From the IMG/VR virus record IMGVR_UViG_3300047997_000001, positions 1-26,946 of that record: 26,946 bases of DNA; one strand, written 5' to 3'. This document shows, one piece after another, positions 8,176 to 16,035 of the stretch. The position numbers and the translations under genes were made by a program. The notes under the pieces are model-generated. The model worked only from the letters and a program-made list of their open reading frames with translations. It was not told where the DNA came from and did not search any database. The DNA is from a virus. Every line of letters starts with the position of its first letter. Within the stretch, counting starts at the first letter, position 1.

Positions 8176-8704
8176 TGTTAACAATAATGACGAGTTTTCG
8201 TCTGAGTTGATGGAAGCATATGGTAAGTGGATGGGTGGAGACACCTTCCAGAATACTACCATTAGCGAAGCAGCATTTGATGGTATGCCACAGCAGTCCA
8301 ATGGTGCTGAAATTGAAGACACTACGGTAAAAGCAAAGAAAGCAAAGAAAACGGTCAAGAAAGAAGAAGTAGAAGTTCTTGAGCGTGAAGAGTATGAGAT
8401 CGATGGCGAGATTTATGTCATCGAGAAAGTAAAGATGGATGGCGTTGATGACAACGGCAACACCTCATGCTGGAAAGGATATAAGAAGCAAGGCACTAAG
8501 AAAAAAGGTGGTAAAGAAGTTAACAACTGTGTAAAAGCAGGCGTTGAATATGAAGGTGATGAACTCACTGAAAAGAAACTTGACCCCGTAGGTAAGGCAG
8601 ATGCTGACATCGATAACGATGGCGATGTAGATAAGTCTGACAAGTATCTCCACATGCGTCGTAAGAAGGTCTCTAAGATCATTGGTATGTCAAAGAAAAA
8701 ATGA
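8150..8704 (+). CDS. putative virion/prohead-associated protein with Ca-binding-like loop (184 aa)
   Basis: This is a charged, Lys/Glu-rich 184-residue protein without a named family. Near the C-terminus is DADIDNDGDVDKSD, a DxDxDGxxxxxD loop of the dockerin/EF-hand type, followed by a basic tail (YLHMRRKKVSKIIGMSKKK). This loop-plus-basic-tail arrangement is common in cyanophage structural small proteins, as far as I recall. A central KAKKAKKTVKKEEVEVLERE segment is a likely linker or coiled coil. A Trp-containing motif NTSCWKGYKKQGTKKKGGK precedes the loop. The start is 27 nt after an exact late promoter, and the stop overlaps the next ATG as ATGA. A scaffold/core or packaged internal protein is plausible. 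Confidence 0.7.
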   Translation: MKYQKTVNSVNNNDEFSSELMEAYGKWMGGDTFQNTTISEAAFDGMPQQSNGAEIEDTTVKAKKAKKTVKKEEVEVLEREEYEIDGEIYVIEKVKMDGVDDNGNTSCWKGYKKQGTKKKGGKEVNNCVKAGVEYEGDELTEKKLDPVGKADADIDNDGDVDKSDKYLHMRRKKVSKIIGMSKKK

Positions 8705-9060
8705 AAACATTCAAACAACTTCGCGAAGATTGTGGCAGTAGTTGCCCCAAAGATTGTAAGAAAAGTTGCTGTAATAAAAAAACCAAGAAAAAAGAAAAGA
8801 GCACTGTAGAAGTCATGCCTACTGTTAATGACGGACAGAAGGGCATGGTTACTAAACCTACTAATGAGTCAAAGAACTATCAGGGTCCTTTGTATGCTCC
8901 ATGGTCTGCTGTTGTTAAAGGCAGAGGTTTTGATCCGCTAGAAGAATCTTTTGAAACTGGTGTAGCAAAAGCAAGACGCGACTACCGTTCTGGAACACTT
9001 TTAAATTTTAAACAGTTCATGTCAAAATTGACATCTATTTTAGACGAGTGGGAGAAATAA
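8701..9060 (+). CDS. Cys-rich small protein with capsid-targeting-like leader (119 aa)
   Basis: It begins MKTFKQLRED, very close to the T4 capsid-targeting leader MKTYQEFIAE, with LRE as a possible gp21 cleavage site. Immediately after is a cysteine cluster (CGSSCPKDCKKSCC, residues 11-24; five cysteines) that could bind a metal, then a Lys-rich linker. The C-terminal half contains a block around YAPWSAVVKGRGFDPLEESF that looks conserved in type. I recognise no named family. It is joined to the previous gene by ATGA. If the leader is removed, the mature protein would start just before the Cys cluster. Confidence 0.65.
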   Translation: MKTFKQLREDCGSSCPKDCKKSCCNKKTKKKEKSTVEVMPTVNDGQKGMVTKPTNESKNYQGPLYAPWSAVVKGRGFDPLEESFETGVAKARRDYRSGTLLNFKQFMSKLTSILDEWEK

Positions 9061-9063
9061 ATA
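9057..9063 (+). promoter_or_regulatory. late-promoter-like motif ATAAATA
   Basis: ATAAATA overlaps the stop codon of the preceding gene and lies 24 nt before the ATG at 9088. It is a one-base-shorter match to the T4 late motif. The perfect hairpin at 9064-9085 begins directly after it. Confidence 0.5.
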
Positions 9064-9085
9064 GTTCATGCTCTATGACATGAAC
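9064..9085 (+). repeat. inverted repeat / leader hairpin
   Basis: GTTCATG (9064-9070) and CATGAAC (9079-9085) form a perfect 7-bp stem with an 8-nt loop, ending two bases before the ATG at 9088. There is no T-run, so it is not a terminator. It could hide the start site or stabilise the late mRNA 5' end. Confidence 0.45.
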
Positions 9086-9087
9086 CA

Positions 9088-9291
9088 ATGTTATCCTTTC
9101 TACTTCCACTAGCATCCAAAATTATTTCTGATGCTGTTAATAAAATTCCAGAAAATGAAGAACTGGGCGAGAAACTTGTTGAGATCTGTCTTGCTATTCT
9201 TGCTAAGGCAGTTAAGTTAACTAAGACTGACATGGACGATCAACTTCTGGAAGTTGTATCGAAAGCGATTGCTGCTCGCAAAGATTCCTAA
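9088..9291 (+). CDS. small helical hypothetical protein (67 aa)
   Basis: This 67-residue, almost wholly helical protein begins with a hydrophobic stretch (MLSFLLPLASKII). Amphipathic helices follow (EKLVEICLAILAKAVKL and DQLLEVVSKAIAA). I do not recognise a family. The N-terminus could lie in a membrane but is short for a transmembrane helix. No clear Shine-Dalgarno sequence is visible because the start is preceded by a hairpin. It sits between two late-promoter motifs, so it is probably a late gene of its own. Confidence 0.6.
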   Translation: MLSFLLPLASKIISDAVNKIPENEELGEKLVEICLAILAKAVKLTKTDMDDQLLEVVSKAIAARKDS

Positions 9292-9294
9292 GAA

Positions 9295-9302
9295 TATAAA
9301 TA
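9295..9302 (+). promoter_or_regulatory. T4-type late promoter (TATAAATA)
   Basis: This is an exact TATAAATA octamer between two genes, 29 nt before the ATG at 9332 and outside coding sequence. It is the clearest late promoter in the window and would drive the Ig-like protein. Confidence 0.72.
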
Positions 9303-9331
9303 ACCATTAGGAAAATAAACGCTGAATAAAC

Positions 9332-9943
9332 ATGTCTCTATACGGAAGAACTGACAGCAATGCAAATAAAACCAAAGCTGGTGTAGGCATTGCAGCGTCA
9401 AGTCAAGCAAAAACTACAGTCTTCGTTGACGAGACTGAAGCACAACTAAACGAAACCAAGTCCCGTGGTATTACTGGTCCTGGTTGGTGGTCTTATTTCA
9501 CCTATACTGATTCTTCTGGCGCAACCCGTCATAAGGCAGAGCAACTTATTTTTGTTGCTAATCCTGATGGCACAGAAACTCAGGCAGATGATGCCATCGC
9601 AGCAGACGTAGCATCGGCAGTTACCATTACGGTTCAACCTGCTAACTCTACATCTTCTTCAGGTTCTGGTACTTATACCCTCACCACTACGACAACAGGA
9701 ACACCTGGAGCACTTGCATATCAGTGGCAGCGTCAAACTGCAACTGGTAAGCGTTGGGTTAACATCGCTGCTGGCACAGACACAGGTATTACTTATGCAG
9801 ACTTCACGACAGCAACTCTTGCTTACAGTGGTCTCGCTGGCGATACTCTGGACGGTAACAAGTTTAGAGTCAAGATCACCTCTGCGGGTGGTACTGAAGA
9901 AGTAATGTCAGATGGTGCTGCAACACTAACCTTCGGAAGTTGA
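9332..9943 (+). CDS. Ig-like virion structural protein (203 aa)
   Basis: The N-terminal part (residues 1-85, MSLYGRTDSNANKT then GPGWWSYFTYTDSSGATRHK) is of a type I associate with abundant cyanophage virion proteins. Residues about 95-203 look like a bacterial Ig-like domain: VTITVQPANSTSSSGSGTYT, then YQWQRQT, then FRVKITSAGG and a closing strand. The YQWQ core and the Thr/Ser-rich strands are typical of phage head-decoration or tail Ig domains that bind carbohydrate on the cell surface. It is preceded by an exact late promoter. I cannot say whether it is on the head (Hoc-like) or the tail. Confidence 0.75.
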   Translation: MSLYGRTDSNANKTKAGVGIAASSQAKTTVFVDETEAQLNETKSRGITGPGWWSYFTYTDSSGATRHKAEQLIFVANPDGTETQADDAIAADVASAVTITVQPANSTSSSGSGTYTLTTTTTGTPGALAYQWQRQTATGKRWVNIAAGTDTGITYADFTTATLAYSGLAGDTLDGNKFRVKITSAGGTEEVMSDGAATLTFGS

Positions 9944-9946
9944 TGA

Positions 9947-10300
9947 ATGAACTTCGCTGAATTGACGCCAGACAACTGGCTCTTCTTTGCTATTCAAAAT
10001 TATAACAACCCGTCGTCAGTAACTTATAGTGATTTTGAAGAAGACTTAAAGAGATTTAAGTATATCAAAAGATTACTAAAGCGATATGAGACGACGGGTG
10101 AGTTAAAAACACATCTTATTTTAAATCATGTGATTGTATTATATAATGTGTTTGGTGAAGCAGGAACACCACTCTTGTTTTATAAAATTGAAGCAACATA
10201 CTGGTCTCAAATCAAGGCGTTTATGTTGTTTCTAAATAGATTACCGCCCACTTTTACTGATGCTGACGAAGAATGTCTAAGAAGTCTGAATCTAATTTAA
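9947..10300 (+). CDS. conserved-type hypothetical protein (117 aa)
   Basis: This 117-residue protein (MNFAELTPDNW...CLRSLNLI) lies three bases after the Ig-like gene. It is mostly helical, rich in Phe, Tyr and Leu, with the pattern IVLYNVFGEAGTPLLFYKI in the middle. I have a weak memory of such proteins in cyanophages as a domain of unknown function but cannot name it with confidence. It overlaps the following gene by 28 nt, the longest well-supported overlap in this region. Late expression is likely from the promoter at 9295. Confidence 0.7.
   Translation: MNFAELTPDNWLFFAIQNYNNPSSVTYSDFEEDLKRFKYIKRLLKRYETTGELKTHLILNHVIVLYNVFGEAGTPLLFYKIEATYWSQIKAFMLFLNRLPPTFTDADEECLRSLNLI
10232..10238 (+). 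promoter_or_regulatory. possible late-promoter motif CTAAATA
   Basis: CTAAATA lies 34 nt before the ATG at 10273, within the end of the preceding gene. The spacing resembles the other late motifs in the window, but it is intragenic and could be chance. Confidence 0.35.
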
Positions 10301-10983
10301 ATGAAATGATGGCAGGAGACGGTTCTGGTCTTCAGTTGCCACCTGCTTTTGTTATGGTGAATCCTAGACAGCACCGTAAATATAAAAAGAATAACCAAGA
10401 CAAAGTTGATGGGCGCACATCCGGCGCTCGTACCCTCTTCGATCGTATACAAAAAAGAAAAATGAAAGAACAACTAGAAACACAAATTGACGAAGCAATT
10501 GTGTCCGATACAGAGAGGGCACAGAAAGTTATCCAACAGGGTAAGAAATTGAATCGCCAGAAAGAAATGCAAAAAAAGCGTAAAGAGGCGAAAGAAAAAA
10601 TGATGAATAAGTCTGGTGAGATGGATACTCTCATGAAGGCACGTATGTCTGACTTTAAAAAGAAAGCAAAGGATCAAGAAAAAAAGGTCCAACAAAAAAA
10701 TTCTTATGAACCCACAGGTGAAATTATGACTGAAAATCAAGATGTAGTTCAAGTTGCATTAGACGTTGCGACATCAGAACTCAATCCACAAGGTGAAGGA
10801 TCATTTGCTAAGGTACAATTTGGCGATGGATCTACACAAAACCTTGATAACTTCTCAGCAAAACGTATTGCTGCTTGCTATGCTCAATTAGATGATAGTC
10901 ATAAGCAACAGTTCCAGTATCTACTGAACAAAGATGCTTCTTCATATCAAACAGCACTCAATTTCGCAGTAAGGAACGTTTAA
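10273..10983 (+). CDS. Lys-rich coiled-coil protein, putative virion component (236 aa)
   Basis: This 236-residue protein has three visible parts. The N-terminus contains LPPAFVMVNPRQHRKYKK. A long, highly basic coiled-coil-like segment (about residues 50-145) holds repeated KK, RK and EK runs. The C-terminal segment (150-236, beginning ENQDVVQVALDVATSE) is less charged and globular-looking and ends with a Gln/Tyr-rich helix. I recognise no family. The strongly basic middle could contact DNA or RNA. It starts inside the previous gene (28-nt overlap) and ends two bases before the next start. Late or structural role is likely from context only. Confidence 0.7.
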   Translation: MSKKSESNLNEMMAGDGSGLQLPPAFVMVNPRQHRKYKKNNQDKVDGRTSGARTLFDRIQKRKMKEQLETQIDEAIVSDTERAQKVIQQGKKLNRQKEMQKKRKEAKEKMMNKSGEMDTLMKARMSDFKKKAKDQEKKVQQKNSYEPTGEIMTENQDVVQVALDVATSELNPQGEGSFAKVQFGDGSTQNLDNFSAKRIAACYAQLDDSHKQQFQYLLNKDASSYQTALNFAVRNV

Positions 10984-10985
10984 GT

Positions 10986-11402
10986 ATGGCATTCGGTCTT
11001 GGTAGATTAGCAGTATTAGAATCAAAACTCGATATTTATGAAGACCTCTCGAAAGAGATGCTTGATAAGCTCGAAAGAGCAGTTGGAACAATCTCAGAGA
11101 ACAGCAACAGAGTTGCTGTAATCTTGGAGCGCCATGAAAATCGTTTGGATGAATCTGAACGTGCCGATAAACTCATCATCGGTATGCTGGAAGAGATGAA
11201 GGAAAGACATGAGAAAGATATGTTGATGCTACATGAGCGAATTGGCAAGGTCCAGAAAAAAACGGAAAGCAATACTAGGTTTGTCATTGCTACCTCTGCT
11301 GTCTTGACAACTCTTGTGACAGTATTACAAGTGTTCCCTCCTGTCTTCAAACTGTTGACACCCCAAGTAAACGCTGCTATTATAGGACCAGCGAATCCCT
11401 AG
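10986..11402 (+). CDS. coiled-coil protein with C-terminal membrane segment (138 aa)
   Basis: Residues 10-95 form long charged helices with heptad-like spacing (for example LESKLDIYEDLSKEMLDKLE). One likely membrane helix follows around 98-118 (FVIATSAVLTTLVTVLQVF), then a short tail rich in Pro and Ala. This topology (cytoplasmic coiled coil, single membrane pass near the C-terminus) fits a membrane-bound accessory or lysis-associated protein, though no holin or spanin signature is decisive. It begins two bases after the preceding stop and is followed by primase gp61 six bases later. Confidence 0.7.
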   Translation: MAFGLGRLAVLESKLDIYEDLSKEMLDKLERAVGTISENSNRVAVILERHENRLDESERADKLIIGMLEEMKERHEKDMLMLHERIGKVQKKTESNTRFVIATSAVLTTLVTVLQVFPPVFKLLTPQVNAAIIGPANP

Positions 11403-11408
11403 TAGTGA

Positions 11409-12398
11409 ATGTCATTCATTGACGTAAAGTATATACAACTAGTATCCTCTCGTTTGACTCTTTTTAGTCGCAAGAAGGCAGACCTGTATAATTTCAGGTG
11501 TCCTTACTGTGGTGACTCACAAAAGAGGAAGAATAAAACGAGGGGATATCTTTTTAAAATCAAGAATGACTTTGTGTTTAAGTGCCATAACTGTGGCATG
11601 GGTAGAACACTTTCTAATTTTTTAAAGGACCAGGATATGTTTCTCCATGATCAATATGTCATGGAGAAATTTAAAGATGGTAGGACTGGTAAGGGAACTA
11701 CAGTACCCAATCCTAAGTTTGAATTTGCACCACCAAAGTTTGCCAAGAAAGATACAAATCTTGAAAAGATTTCTTCGCTAAATATATCTCACCCGGCAAG
11801 AGAATATCTTGAGAACCGAGGAATCAAAGATCTAGATTACTTCTACTATTGTCCCAAGTTTAAGGCTTGGACAAATGAACAAAAGAAGATGTTTGATACT
11901 CTTAGACAAGATAGTGCTCGCATTATTATTCCATTCCGAGACAAAGAAGGTAACCTGTTTGGATACCAAGGCAGATCGCTCGCCCCTAAGGCAAAACTAA
12001 GATATATAACGATCATGCTAGACGAAGAACACCCAAAGATCTTCGGACTGGATAAAATACAAGACGACAAACCTGTATACATTGTGGAAGGACCATTCGA
12101 TGCTACCTTCCTCAGTAACTCTGTTGCTATGGCAGGATCTGATGCTGATGTTAGAACCTTTGGTTGGAACAATTACATCTGGGTATTTGATAATGAACCA
12201 CGCAACAAAGAAATCGTCAACCGAATCTCTAAAGTTATTGACCGAGGAGATAAGGTAGTCATTTGGCCAAAGAAGATACAGGAAAAGGACATAAACGATA
12301 TGTTCCTTGCTGGACACGACGTTCAGAACATGGTAGACTCTAATGTCTATGCTGGATTAGAAGCAACCCTTAAATTAAACGACTGGAAGAAAGTATGA
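11409..12398 (+). CDS. 61: DNA primase gp61
   Basis: This is a 329-residue T4-type primase that makes RNA primers for lagging-strand synthesis with helicase gp41. An N-terminal zinc ribbon is formed by C31-P-Y-C34 and C59-H-N-C62. The TOPRIM core shows YIVEGPFDATFL with Glu227 and a following acidic strand WVFDNEP (Asp261 and Glu263, in place of the common DxD). IIIPFRDKEGNLFGYQGR is the conserved region just before TOPRIM. The length is close to T4 gp61 (342). The stop overlaps the nrdA start as ATGA, linking primase expression with nucleotide production. Confidence 0.93.
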   Translation: MSFIDVKYIQLVSSRLTLFSRKKADLYNFRCPYCGDSQKRKNKTRGYLFKIKNDFVFKCHNCGMGRTLSNFLKDQDMFLHDQYVMEKFKDGRTGKGTTVPNPKFEFAPPKFAKKDTNLEKISSLNISHPAREYLENRGIKDLDYFYYCPKFKAWTNEQKKMFDTLRQDSARIIIPFRDKEGNLFGYQGRSLAPKAKLRYITIMLDEEHPKIFGLDKIQDDKPVYIVEGPFDATFLSNSVAMAGSDADVRTFGWNNYIWVFDNEPRNKEIVNRISKVIDRGDKVVIWPKKIQEKDINDMFLAGHDVQNMVDSNVYAGLEATLKLNDWKKV

Positions 12399-14716
12399 CA
12401 AACGGACACGGTATTAAAGTAAAGAAGCGTAATGGCGCTGTAGAGGGTTTGAACCTTGATAAGATCCATAAGATGGTAGAAGAGGCATGTGAGGGTCTAG
12501 GGAGCGGTGTGAGTGCCTCTCAGGTAGAGATGAACTCCGGTCTCCAATTCTTTGATGGGATTCAGACAAGCGATATTCAAGAGATCCTTGTTCGCTCTGC
12601 TAGCGACCTGATTAGTTTGGAGAATCCTAACTACCAATTTGTTGCTGCTCGATTACTTTTATTTGGAGTTCGTAAGCAAGTTTTTGGTCCTGATTGGATC
12701 AGAGGATACCCTACTGTGTTGGATCACGCAATAAAATGTGTCTCCAAAAGTGTTTATGATGATGGTATCTTGCGTAAATATACTCAGGAAGAGTGGAACA
12801 AGATTGATTCTTACATGGATCATGATCGTGATATGTTGTTTACATACGCTGGTCTCCGCCAAGTTGTAGATAAGTATCTTGTTCAGGATCGTAGTTGTGG
12901 TGAAATGTATGAGACTCCTCAATACATGTACATGATGATTGCGGCAACTCTTTTCCAAAATTATCCTATAGATACTAGACTGGATTATGTCAGACGATAC
13001 TACAACGCAATCAGCAAGCACAAGATCAACATCCCAACGCCAATCATGGCAGGAGTTCGGACACCACTCCGTCAATTTGCATCTTGTGTTCTCGTTGATG
13101 CTGATGACTCCCTCGATAGTATCTTTAGCAGCGATATGGCTATTGGTAGGTACGTCGCACAGAGGGCTGGTATCGGTATTAACGCAGGCAGAGTTCGTGG
13201 CATCAATTCTAAAATTAGAGGCGGCGAGGTACAACACACAGGTGTTGTCCCCTTCCTTAAAAAGTTTGAAGCAACTGTCAGATGCTGTACACAAAACGGC
13301 ATCAGAGGTGGTTCTGCTACAGTTCACTTTCCTATCTGGCACCAGGAAATAGAAGACATTATTGTTCTTAAGAATAATAAGGGAACAGAAGACAATCGAG
13401 TGAGGAAACTTGACTACTCAATCCAAATTTCAAAACTTTTCTACGAACGTTTCATTGCGAATGGAGAGATTAGCCTCTTCTCACCGCATGACGTACCAGG
13501 TCTCTATGATGCTTTTGGTACTGATGCATTTGACGCTCGCTATGTGGACTATGAATCAGATCAGTCTGTTCCGAGAAAGACTATCGGGGCACAGGAACTT
13601 ATCCTAGATATTCTGAAGGAGAGAGCAGAGACTGGTCGGTTATATCTTATGAATATTGACCATTGTAATGCACATTCTTCCTTTAAGGACAAAGTTTACA
13701 TGAGTAATCTTTGCCAGGAGATCACTCTCCCAACAAAACCACTTCAGCATATCGATGACCCTAACGGTGAGATTGCTTTGTGTATCTTGTCTGCTGTTAA
13801 CATAGGTAAGGTATCAAAGAAAGATGAACTGGAAGAAATTTGTGATCTTGCTGTTCGTGGTCTGGAGGAACTGGTAGATTATCAGGAGTATCCAGTAGAA
13901 GCAGCAGAATTGAGCACCAAGAATCGTAGATCTCTTGGTATTGGTTATATCGGACTCGCACATTACCTAGCAAAAAATGGAGAACACTATGATGATCCCG
14001 CAGCATGGAAACTCGTCCACGACTTGTCTGAATCTTTCCAATATTACTTGCTCAAGTCAAGTAATGCCATCGCTAAAGAGAAGGGCAGGTGTGGATATTT
14101 TGATAGAACCAAGTATGCAGACGGTATCCTCCCAATCGACACTTACAAGCGTGATATCGATGAGTTCTGTGGAACGGAATTGAATCATGATTGGGAAAGT
14201 CTTAGAGAATCTATCGCTACCTACGGTCTTAGGCACTCAACACTGTCCGCACAGATGCCTTCAGAGAGCAGTTCCGTTGTGTCAAACGCAACTAATGGAA
14301 TCGAGCCACCTAGAGGATATCTGTCCACTAAAAAGTCTAAAAAAGGACCACTCAAACAGATCGTTCCTCAGTATGGTACTCTCAAGAATAATTACACTCT
14401 TCTATGGGATATGAAGGGCAACGATGGATACATTAAAGTTGTCGCTGCTATGCAGAAGTTCTTTGATCAGGCAATTTCTGGCAACTGGAGTTATAATCCA
14501 GAGAACTATGACAATAATGAGGTCCCAGTATCTGTTATGGCAGGTGATTTCCTGAAGACATACAAGTATGGATGGAAAACTTCTTATTATCAAAACACAT
14601 ATGATAACAAAGATGATTTGTTAGATGCTATTGATGAGAAACCAAATCAAGTCCAAGATTTATTATCAGAAATTTTAGAAACCGAGGAGGATGACTGTGA
14701 CAGTTGCAAAATTTAG
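12395..14716 (+). CDS. nrdA: ribonucleotide reductase class Ia, alpha subunit
   Basis: This is a 773-residue NrdA (E. coli 761) that reduces ribonucleoside diphosphates to deoxy forms. It opens with an ATP-cone (KVKKRNGAVEGLNLDKIHK), implying allosteric control. Catalytic elements visible are Cys231 (ASCVLVDADDS; E. coli C225), N-L-C440-Q-E (E. coli N437/C439/E441) and the second active-site Cys in GEIALCILSAVNIG. A C-terminal CxxC (residues 768 and 771, DCDSCKI) shuttles electrons from thioredoxin or glutaredoxin. No intein or intron is seen. It overlaps gp61 by ATGA and nrdB by 26 nt. It is a core gene of this phage group that supplies dNTPs. Confidence 0.97.
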   Translation: MTNGHGIKVKKRNGAVEGLNLDKIHKMVEEACEGLGSGVSASQVEMNSGLQFFDGIQTSDIQEILVRSASDLISLENPNYQFVAARLLLFGVRKQVFGPDWIRGYPTVLDHAIKCVSKSVYDDGILRKYTQEEWNKIDSYMDHDRDMLFTYAGLRQVVDKYLVQDRSCGEMYETPQYMYMMIAATLFQNYPIDTRLDYVRRYYNAISKHKINIPTPIMAGVRTPLRQFASCVLVDADDSLDSIFSSDMAIGRYVAQRAGIGINAGRVRGINSKIRGGEVQHTGVVPFLKKFEATVRCCTQNGIRGGSATVHFPIWHQEIEDIIVLKNNKGTEDNRVRKLDYSIQISKLFYERFIANGEISLFSPHDVPGLYDAFGTDAFDARYVDYESDQSVPRKTIGAQELILDILKERAETGRLYLMNIDHCNAHSSFKDKVYMSNLCQEITLPTKPLQHIDDPNGEIALCILSAVNIGKVSKKDELEEICDLAVRGLEELVDYQEYPVEAAELSTKNRRSLGIGYIGLAHYLAKNGEHYDDPAAWKLVHDLSESFQYYLLKSSNAIAKEKGRCGYFDRTKYADGILPIDTYKRDIDEFCGTELNHDWESLRESIATYGLRHSTLSAQMPSESSSVVSNATNGIEPPRGYLSTKKSKKGPLKQIVPQYGTLKNNYTLLWDMKGNDGYIKVVAAMQKFFDQAISGNWSYNPENYDNNEVPVSVMAGDFLKTYKYGWKTSYYQNTYDNKDDLLDAIDEKPNQVQDLLSEILETEEDDCDSCKI

Positions 14717-15881
14717 AACAAATAATCAAATGCGTAGTCAAGTAGATGGTATGACGGTGTTTAATACGAGCATTGTTGACAGCACCAAGCAAAAAATGTT
14801 CTTTGGACCCCCTCTTGGGGTTCAGAGATATGATAAGTTTAAGTACCCTGTGTTTGATAAACTTACACAGCAACAACTAGGTTATTTCTGGCGTCCTGAA
14901 GAGGTATCTCTTCAAAAAGATCGCGCTGATTATCAAATTTTAAATGATGCACAGAAACACATCTTCACGTCGAACCTTAAGTATCAAATCCTCCTTGACT
15001 CTGTACAAGGTCGTGGTCCTGGCATGGCTTTCATGCCTTATTGCAGCCTACCCGAGCTTGAGGGTGCCATGAATATCTGGCAGACCATGGAGATGATCCA
15101 TAGTCGCTCCTACACCCACATTATCAAGAATGTATATGCTGATCCTTCTGATGTCTTTGATAAAATCTTAGATGATGACAGGATTCTTGCTAGAGCACAG
15201 TCAGTTACTAGTGCTTATGATGAGTTTCTACAGGCAGCACAGGAATGGGGTGCTGGTAATCAATGGGAACATGCTTTGGATGAAGTTCCAACAGCACAGA
15301 TAGAACTTCGTGAACTCAAGCGTAAATTGTATCGTGCTGTGGTCAATGTTTACATCCTAGAAGGTATTCGTTTCTACGTATCATTTGCTTGTTCATTTGC
15401 TTTTGGTGAACTCAAACTTCTCGAAGGATCTGCTAAGATTATTGGTCTCATTGCTAGAGATGAGAGTCAACACATGACTATTACCAAGAACATTATCAAA
15501 AAGTGGTTGGAAGGTGATGATCCTGAGATGGTCGAGATTGCTAAGGAAGAGGAAGAGAATGTATATCAGATGTTCCGTGAGTGTGTAGAAGAAGAGAAGT
15601 CTTGGGCGGAGTATTTGTTTAAAGATGGTTCTCTTATTGGTCTTAATGACAAACTTCTTGCTAAGTATGTTGAGTGGACTGCTAATCGTCGTCTAAAGTC
15701 TATTGGATTAAAGGCAATTTTTGATACTCCTATCACAAACAACCCTCTACCATGGACCGAGCACTGGTTATCTTCTAAAGGTATGCAAGTTGCTCCTCAG
15801 GAAACAGAAGTAGAATCATATCTAATTGGGAGTATTAAACAAGATGTTGAAAAAGATACGTTCGCTGGTTTTCAGTTGTGA
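14691..15881 (+). CDS. nrdB: ribonucleotide reductase class Ia, beta subunit
   Basis: This is the di-iron tyrosyl-radical subunit. From the first ATG, metal ligands are D103 (LLDSVQG), E134 and H137, and the radical tyrosine is Y141 (EMIHSRSYTH). Later ligands lie in LEGIRFYVSF and ARDESQHM. The start is ambiguous. GGAGG at 14686-14690 touches the ATG at 14691, so GTG 14697 (6-nt spacing) fits the ribosome site better. ATG 14751 would give 376 residues and ligand numbers within one of E. coli NrdB (D84, E115, H118, Y122), but it has a poor ribosome site. A short N-terminal extension of about 18 residues is therefore likely. All elements for activity are present. Confidence 0.95.
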   Translation: MTVTVAKFRTNNQMRSQVDGMTVFNTSIVDSTKQKMFFGPPLGVQRYDKFKYPVFDKLTQQQLGYFWRPEEVSLQKDRADYQILNDAQKHIFTSNLKYQILLDSVQGRGPGMAFMPYCSLPELEGAMNIWQTMEMIHSRSYTHIIKNVYADPSDVFDKILDDDRILARAQSVTSAYDEFLQAAQEWGAGNQWEHALDEVPTAQIELRELKRKLYRAVVNVYILEGIRFYVSFACSFAFGELKLLEGSAKIIGLIARDESQHMTITKNIIKKWLEGDDPEMVEIAKEEEENVYQMFRECVEEEKSWAEYLFKDGSLIGLNDKLLAKYVEWTANRRLKSIGLKAIFDTPITNNPLPWTEHWLSSKGMQVAPQETEVESYLIGSIKQDVEKDTFAGFQL

Positions 15882-16035
15882 TAAGATATTCTTTACCTGG
15901 TTGGAGGGAAGATCTCCTACGGACAAACCGACTCAATCAGGAGGAGAGAGATCTCCTCTCAAAGGGTCCGTCAAGTCTCGCTCAAGCGTGGCGAATGCAG
16001 GCAATAAAATACAAATACGTGACCCATGGGACTGA
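15844..16035 (+). CDS. doubtful small basic ORF after nrdB (63 aa)
   Basis: This open frame begins inside the 3' end of nrdB and fills the gap to the next gene. It is rich in Arg, Ser and Lys (GERSPLKGSVKSRSSVANAG) and ends IQIRDPWD. A TTG at 15901 would give 44 residues. No good ribosome site is seen. Within it, GAGGAG (15941-15946) and CTCCTC (15953-15958) can form a 6-bp hairpin, and GATCTCCT occurs twice, so the stretch may be a regulatory or decaying region rather than a gene. Confidence 0.3.
   Translation: MLKKIRSLVFSCDKIFFTWLEGRSPTDKPTQSGGERSPLKGSVKSRSSVANAGNKIQIRDPWD

Noticed and set aside
11454-11491. TTGACT and TATAAT near the start of gene 61 as a promoter
   Set aside because: The two boxes are 27 nt apart, too far for a sigma70 promoter.
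11781-11790. CTAAATA inside gene 61 as a late promoter
   Set aside because: No gene start follows within a reasonable distance; likely coding coincidence.
12659-13342. Long open frame on the minus strand (227 codons) opposite nrdA
   Set aside because: It lies fully within clearly conserved nrdA, has no family-like motifs, and no minus-strand gene is supported anywhere else in the window.
14805-14825. ACCCC/GGGGT hairpin as a terminator after nrdA
   Set aside because: It is inside nrdB coding sequence, has no T-run and a short stem.
12395-15881. Intron or intein in nrdA/nrdB
   Set aside because: Both proteins are close to E. coli length and all catalytic blocks are contiguous.
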